Made by a program: the position numbers and the translations under genes. Shown here in pieces: positions 61,242-64,000 of a stretch of DNA of 64,000 nt; the stretch's first letter is position 1; each line of letters begins with the position of its first letter. This stretch comes from Saccharothrix sp. (GTDB taxonomy: Bacteria > Actinomycetota > Actinomycetes > Mycobacteriales > Pseudonocardiaceae): NCBI RefSeq assembly GCF_031180885.1, contig NZ_JAPSLK010000002.1, forward strand, positions 372,001-436,000, read 5' to 3'. Below the pieces are notes generated by a model. It ran no database searches. It had not been told where the DNA came from and saw only the letters and a program-made list of their open reading frames with translations.

Positions 61242-61919
61242 GTGGTCGTGGTGCGCGTGCTGCTGGTCGAGGACGACGACGGCGTCGCCGACGCGTTGGT
61301 GGAGGCGCTGGAGGCCAACGGCCACCACCCGCGGCGGGTCCGGCGCGGCTCGGACGCGTTGACCGCGCACCGGGACTTCGACCTGCTCCTGCTGGACCTG
61401 GGCCTGCCCGACACCGACGGGCTGGAGGTGCTGCGCAAGATCCGCAAGGTGGCGCAGACCCCGGTGCTGGTGCTGACCGCGCGCGGCGACGAGCGGTCCA
61501 TCGTGCGCGGGCTGCGCCTGGGCGCGGACGACTACCTGGTGAAACCGGTGCGGCTGGGTGAGCTGCTGGCCCGGATGGACGCGGTGGCGCGGCGCAGCGT
61601 CCGGGTGGGGCCGGCGGACCGGCTGGTGCGGGTCGGGGACGTGTCGATCGACCTGGAGGGCCGGCGGGTCGTGGTCGGGTCGGCGGAGGTGCCGCTGACC
61701 ACCAAGGAGTTCGACGTGCTGGCGGCGCTGGCGCGGCGGGCGGGCACGGCGGTGAGCCGGCAGCAGCTCATGGACGAGGTGTGGGGCGACGCGTACCTGG
61801 CGGTGTCGCGGTCGCTGGACGTCCACCTGGCGGGGCTGCGCGCGAAGCTCGACCGGCCGGGCCTGCTCACCACCATCCGCGGGTTCGGCTACCGGCTGGC
61901 CTCCGGGGACGGGGACTAG
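61242..61919 (+). CDS. OmpR/PhoB-family response regulator
   Basis: This is a 225-aa regulator. The receiver domain has the acidic pocket EDDD near residue 10, phosphoacceptor D52 (LLLLDLGLPD) and Lys in LVKPVRLGELL. The C-terminal winged helix (about 125-222) has VSRSLDVHLAGLRAKL and a terminal RGFGYRLA hairpin. GTG 61251 is an alternative start. The histidine kinase ATG follows its stop with no gap. Confidence 0.93.
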   Translation: MVVVRVLLVEDDDGVADALVEALEANGHHPRRVRRGSDALTAHRDFDLLLLDLGLPDTDGLEVLRKIRKVAQTPVLVLTARGDERSIVRGLRLGADDYLVKPVRLGELLARMDAVARRSVRVGPADRLVRVGDVSIDLEGRRVVVGSAEVPLTTKEFDVLAALARRAGTAVSRQQLMDEVWGDAYLAVSRSLDVHLAGLRAKLDRPGLLTTIRGFGYRLASGDGD

Positions 61920-63275
61920 ATGCGCCGCCGACTGCTGCTGGTGCTGCTGCTGTTCTCCGCCGCCGCCGTGACCGCGTTCGCGGTGCCGCTGCTGTCGGCG
62001 ACCGCGACCGAGCGGACCCAGCGGTTCCTGATCAGCCGGACCGCCGACCTGGACCGGTTCGCGGCGCTGGCGCAGCAGGCGGAGACCTCCGGCGACAACG
62101 CGGCCCTGGTCGACGAGGTCACCGCGTACGTGGCCCTGTACGGGGAGCCGGTCGTGGTGGTGGACGCCCGCCGGCAGCCGGTGGCGCAGGCCGGGCTGAC
62201 CGCCGACGACCCGGCGCTGGCCGACGTGCTGGACGCGGCGCTGCGCAACCAGCCCGCGCCGGCCGTGCCGACGATCAAGCCGTGGTCGACGGGGACGGTG
62301 GTGTTCGCGCGGCCGGTCGGGACGGGGACCCGGGTGGCGGGCGCGGTGGTGCTGCGGGCGTCGCTGGACCGGGCCGCCGGGGACGTGATGTCGCGGTGGC
62401 TGATGGTGCTGGCGGGCGCGTTGGCGGCGGCGGTGGGGTCGGTGCTGCTGGTGCTGGCGCTGGCGCGGTGGCTGCTCAAACCGTTGGCGGACCTCGCGGT
62501 GGGCGTGCGGGCGGTGGCGGCGGGCGAGCGGCGGGCGCACGTGCCCGAGCGCAGCGGTCCGCCCGAGGTGCGGGAGCTGTCGGAGTCGTTCAACCGGATG
62601 TCCGACGCGGTGACCGAGGCGGCGGACCAGCAGCGGCGGCTCATCGCGGACGCCTCGCACCAGTTGCGCAACCCGATGGCGGCGCTGCGGTTGCGCATGG
62701 ACACGTTGAGCGGTCAGGTGAAGCCGGAGGGGCGGCGGGTCTACCAGGCCGGGGTGGCGGAGTTCGAGCGGCTGGAGTCGCTGCTGGACGGCTTGCTGGC
62801 GTTGGCGTCCGCGGAGAGCACGGCCACCGAGGTCGCCGCCGGCGGACGCGAACCGGAGCTGGCCGACCTGGGCGTGGTCGTGGCCGACCGCGCAGACTTC
62901 TGGCAAGTGCCCGTCCCACCCGCCCCGCAGGTCCCGATCCTGGTCCGGTGCCCCGAATCCGACCTGGCCCAAGTGCTGGACGTGTTGCTGGACAACGGGC
63001 TCAAGTACGGCGGCACGGTCCGGGTGACCCTGGGCGCGGACCGTGCGGCGGGCGTCGGCTGGCTCCAGGTCACCGACGACGGCCCCGGGATGACCGCCGA
63101 GGAGCTTTCCCTTGCCACGGAACGCTTCTGGCGCGGCCGGACGGACCAGCCCGGCACCGGCCTGGGCCTGGCCATCGCCGACCGCCTGGTCCGCGCACGC
63201 GGCGGCACCCTCGAACTGTCCACTGCGGACGGCTTGGTGGCCCGGGTCGTCCTCCCCCTGGAGCCGACCCTGTGA
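61920..63275 (+). CDS. Sensor histidine kinase
   Basis: This is a 451-aa membrane kinase. TM1 (about 5-27) and TM2 (about 160-180) flank an extracellular sensor region of about 130 residues. A HAMP domain (about 180-235) is followed by the HisKA box ASHQLRNPMAALRLR with H247 (SHQLRNP variant) and HATPase motifs DNGLKYGG, DDGPGM and GTGLGLAIAD. It phosphorylates the response regulator encoded before it. Its stop overlaps the start of the following lipoprotein gene (GTGA 63272-63275). Confidence 0.93.
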   Translation: MRRRLLLVLLLFSAAAVTAFAVPLLSATATERTQRFLISRTADLDRFAALAQQAETSGDNAALVDEVTAYVALYGEPVVVVDARRQPVAQAGLTADDPALADVLDAALRNQPAPAVPTIKPWSTGTVVFARPVGTGTRVAGAVVLRASLDRAAGDVMSRWLMVLAGALAAAVGSVLLVLALARWLLKPLADLAVGVRAVAAGERRAHVPERSGPPEVRELSESFNRMSDAVTEAADQQRRLIADASHQLRNPMAALRLRMDTLSGQVKPEGRRVYQAGVAEFERLESLLDGLLALASAESTATEVAAGGREPELADLGVVVADRADFWQVPVPPAPQVPILVRCPESDLAQVLDVLLDNGLKYGGTVRVTLGADRAAGVGWLQVTDDGPGMTAEELSLATERFWRGRTDQPGTGLGLAIADRLVRARGGTLELSTADGLVARVVLPLEPTL

Positions 63276-64000
63276 ACCGCCGCCTGTTCCTCCTCGCACT
63301 GCTGGCCGCCGGCTGCACCTCCGGCTCCTCGGCCGCCGGACTGCGCATCGCCGCCGGCGAGAAGGGCGGCCTGTACTACGACTTCGCCACCCTGCTCGCG
63401 GCCCAACTGCCGGCCGAGGTCGTGGAAACCCAGGGCAGCCTGTCGAACCTGGAACTGCTCCGCGACGGCCGCGCCCAGATCGCCCTGGCCCTCGCCGACT
63501 CGGCCCGCACCGCCGACCCCGCGCTCGAACTGCGCGCCCTGGGCCGGGTGTACGAGAACTACCTCCAGTTGGTCGTGCGCCAGGACGACCCGGCCCAAAG
63601 CGTCATGGACCTCGCCGGACGCCGCGTGTCCCTGGGTGCGGCCGGGTCGGGCGCTTCCCTGTCCGGCGAACGGATGCTGGCCACCACCGGCTTGGACCGG
63701 TCGGTGCACGTGGAGCACCTGCGGCTGGCCGAGGCGGCGCAAGCGTTGGTGGAGGGCAGGATCGACGCCCTCCTGTGGTCCGGTGGCGTGCCGACACCCA
63801 CCCTGGCCAGGCTGTCGAACATCCGCCTGCTGCCCCTGGCGGGTCTGCTCGGCGGTCTGCGGGCGGCGCACGGGTCGGTGTACGAGCAGGTCCCCGTGCC
63901 GGTCGGGGTGTACGGGGCGGTGCGCGAGGTGCCCACCATCGGGGTGGCGAACCTGTTGGTGTGCCGGGCTTCCCTGCCCGACGACCTGGGCGCCGAGGTG
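63272..64000 (+). CDS. TAXI-family solute-binding lipoprotein (partial)
   Basis: This gene is open to the window edge; at least 243 residues are visible. The signal peptide ends in lipobox LLAAGC (C15). The mature part begins RIAAGEKGGLYYDFATLLAAQ, the TAXI (TRAP-associated immunogenic) pattern, with VETQGSLSNLELLRDGRAQIALA and DLAGRRVSLGAAGSG matching two-lobed binding proteins. The GTG overlaps the kinase stop. No TRAP permease genes are visible. It may act as ligand-binding partner of the kinase rather than in transport, which is inference. Confidence 0.85.
   Translation, partial: MNRRLFLLALLAAGCTSGSSAAGLRIAAGEKGGLYYDFATLLAAQLPAEVVETQGSLSNLELLRDGRAQIALALADSARTADPALELRALGRVYENYLQLVVRQDDPAQSVMDLAGRRVSLGAAGSGASLSGERMLATTGLDRSVHVEHLRLAEAAQALVEGRIDALLWSGGVPTPTLARLSNIRLLPLAGLLGGLRAAHGSVYEQVPVPVGVYGAVREVPTIGVANLLVCRASLPDDLGAEV

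Overview
The window is high-GC DNA with actinobacterial gene style: many GTG starts, chains of ATGA/GTGA-overlapping genes, and leaderless-type promoters with a -10 box 6-8 nt before the start codon. A mycothiol ligase (mshC), an InhA-like enoyl reductase, a ferrochelatase with a C-terminal cysteine cluster, a six-gene mce operon and a large secreted cellulase set together suggest a filamentous actinomycete, most likely Pseudonocardiaceae (Saccharothrix/Actinosynnema/Lentzea-like). The genus is inferred from gene content only. I saw no rRNA, tRNA, CRISPR array, insertion sequence or phage gene.

Layout. 0.2-6.2 kb holds export and regulation: two MFS transporters whose 3' ends overlap tail to tail, an ArsR-type regulator with a tandem operator, and an ABC exporter divergent from a MarR/GbsR-type regulator. 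6.4-16.0 kb holds a secreted subtilase, mshC, a stomatin-like protein, cytochrome oxidase subunit I, a TetR/flavin monooxygenase divergent pair, a secreted AA10 LPMO and a lipoprotein. 16.1-27.0 kb holds a MoxR-VWA operon divergent from a two-gene unit: an 1838-aa STAND-like P-loop NTPase translationally coupled to a 445-aa protein ending in a HEPN-type RNxxxH motif. A small unknown gene converges on it. This is the best candidate in the window for an undescribed conflict or defence system. 27.0-47.2 kb carries the cellulose system (GH6 exo, GH3 with its LacI regulator, GH48, GH9, GH6 endo) interrupted by a core block fabG-fabI-hemH and an FAD/Fe-S oxidoreductase. 48.0-60.3 kb is an mce region: mceA-F without adjacent yrbE permease genes, a divergent acyl-CoA synthetase, a PucR-type regulator, two divergent paralogous exported proteins and a lipoprotein. 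An 18-bp palindrome (TTGTCAC-N4-GTGACAA type) recurs across this region. 60.5-64.0 kb holds a GAF-ANTAR regulator and a response regulator/histidine kinase/TAXI-lipoprotein operon that runs off the end.

How the genes work together. GH6 exo, GH48, GH9, GH6 endo and LPMO form a complete extracellular crystalline-cellulose set. Near-perfect TGGGAGCGCTCCCA (CebR-type) boxes lie before LPMO, GH6 exo (two), GH9 and GH6 endo, so they probably respond to cello-oligosaccharides through a LacI-type repressor encoded elsewhere. The local LacI gene is coupled to the cytoplasmic GH3 gene and probably uses a different TTCGA-rich operator cluster. The mce region looks like a lipid-uptake island: MCE proteins form the transfer assembly, the acyl-CoA synthetase activates the imported acid, and the exported proteins may be accessory lipid carriers. 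The last role is inference.
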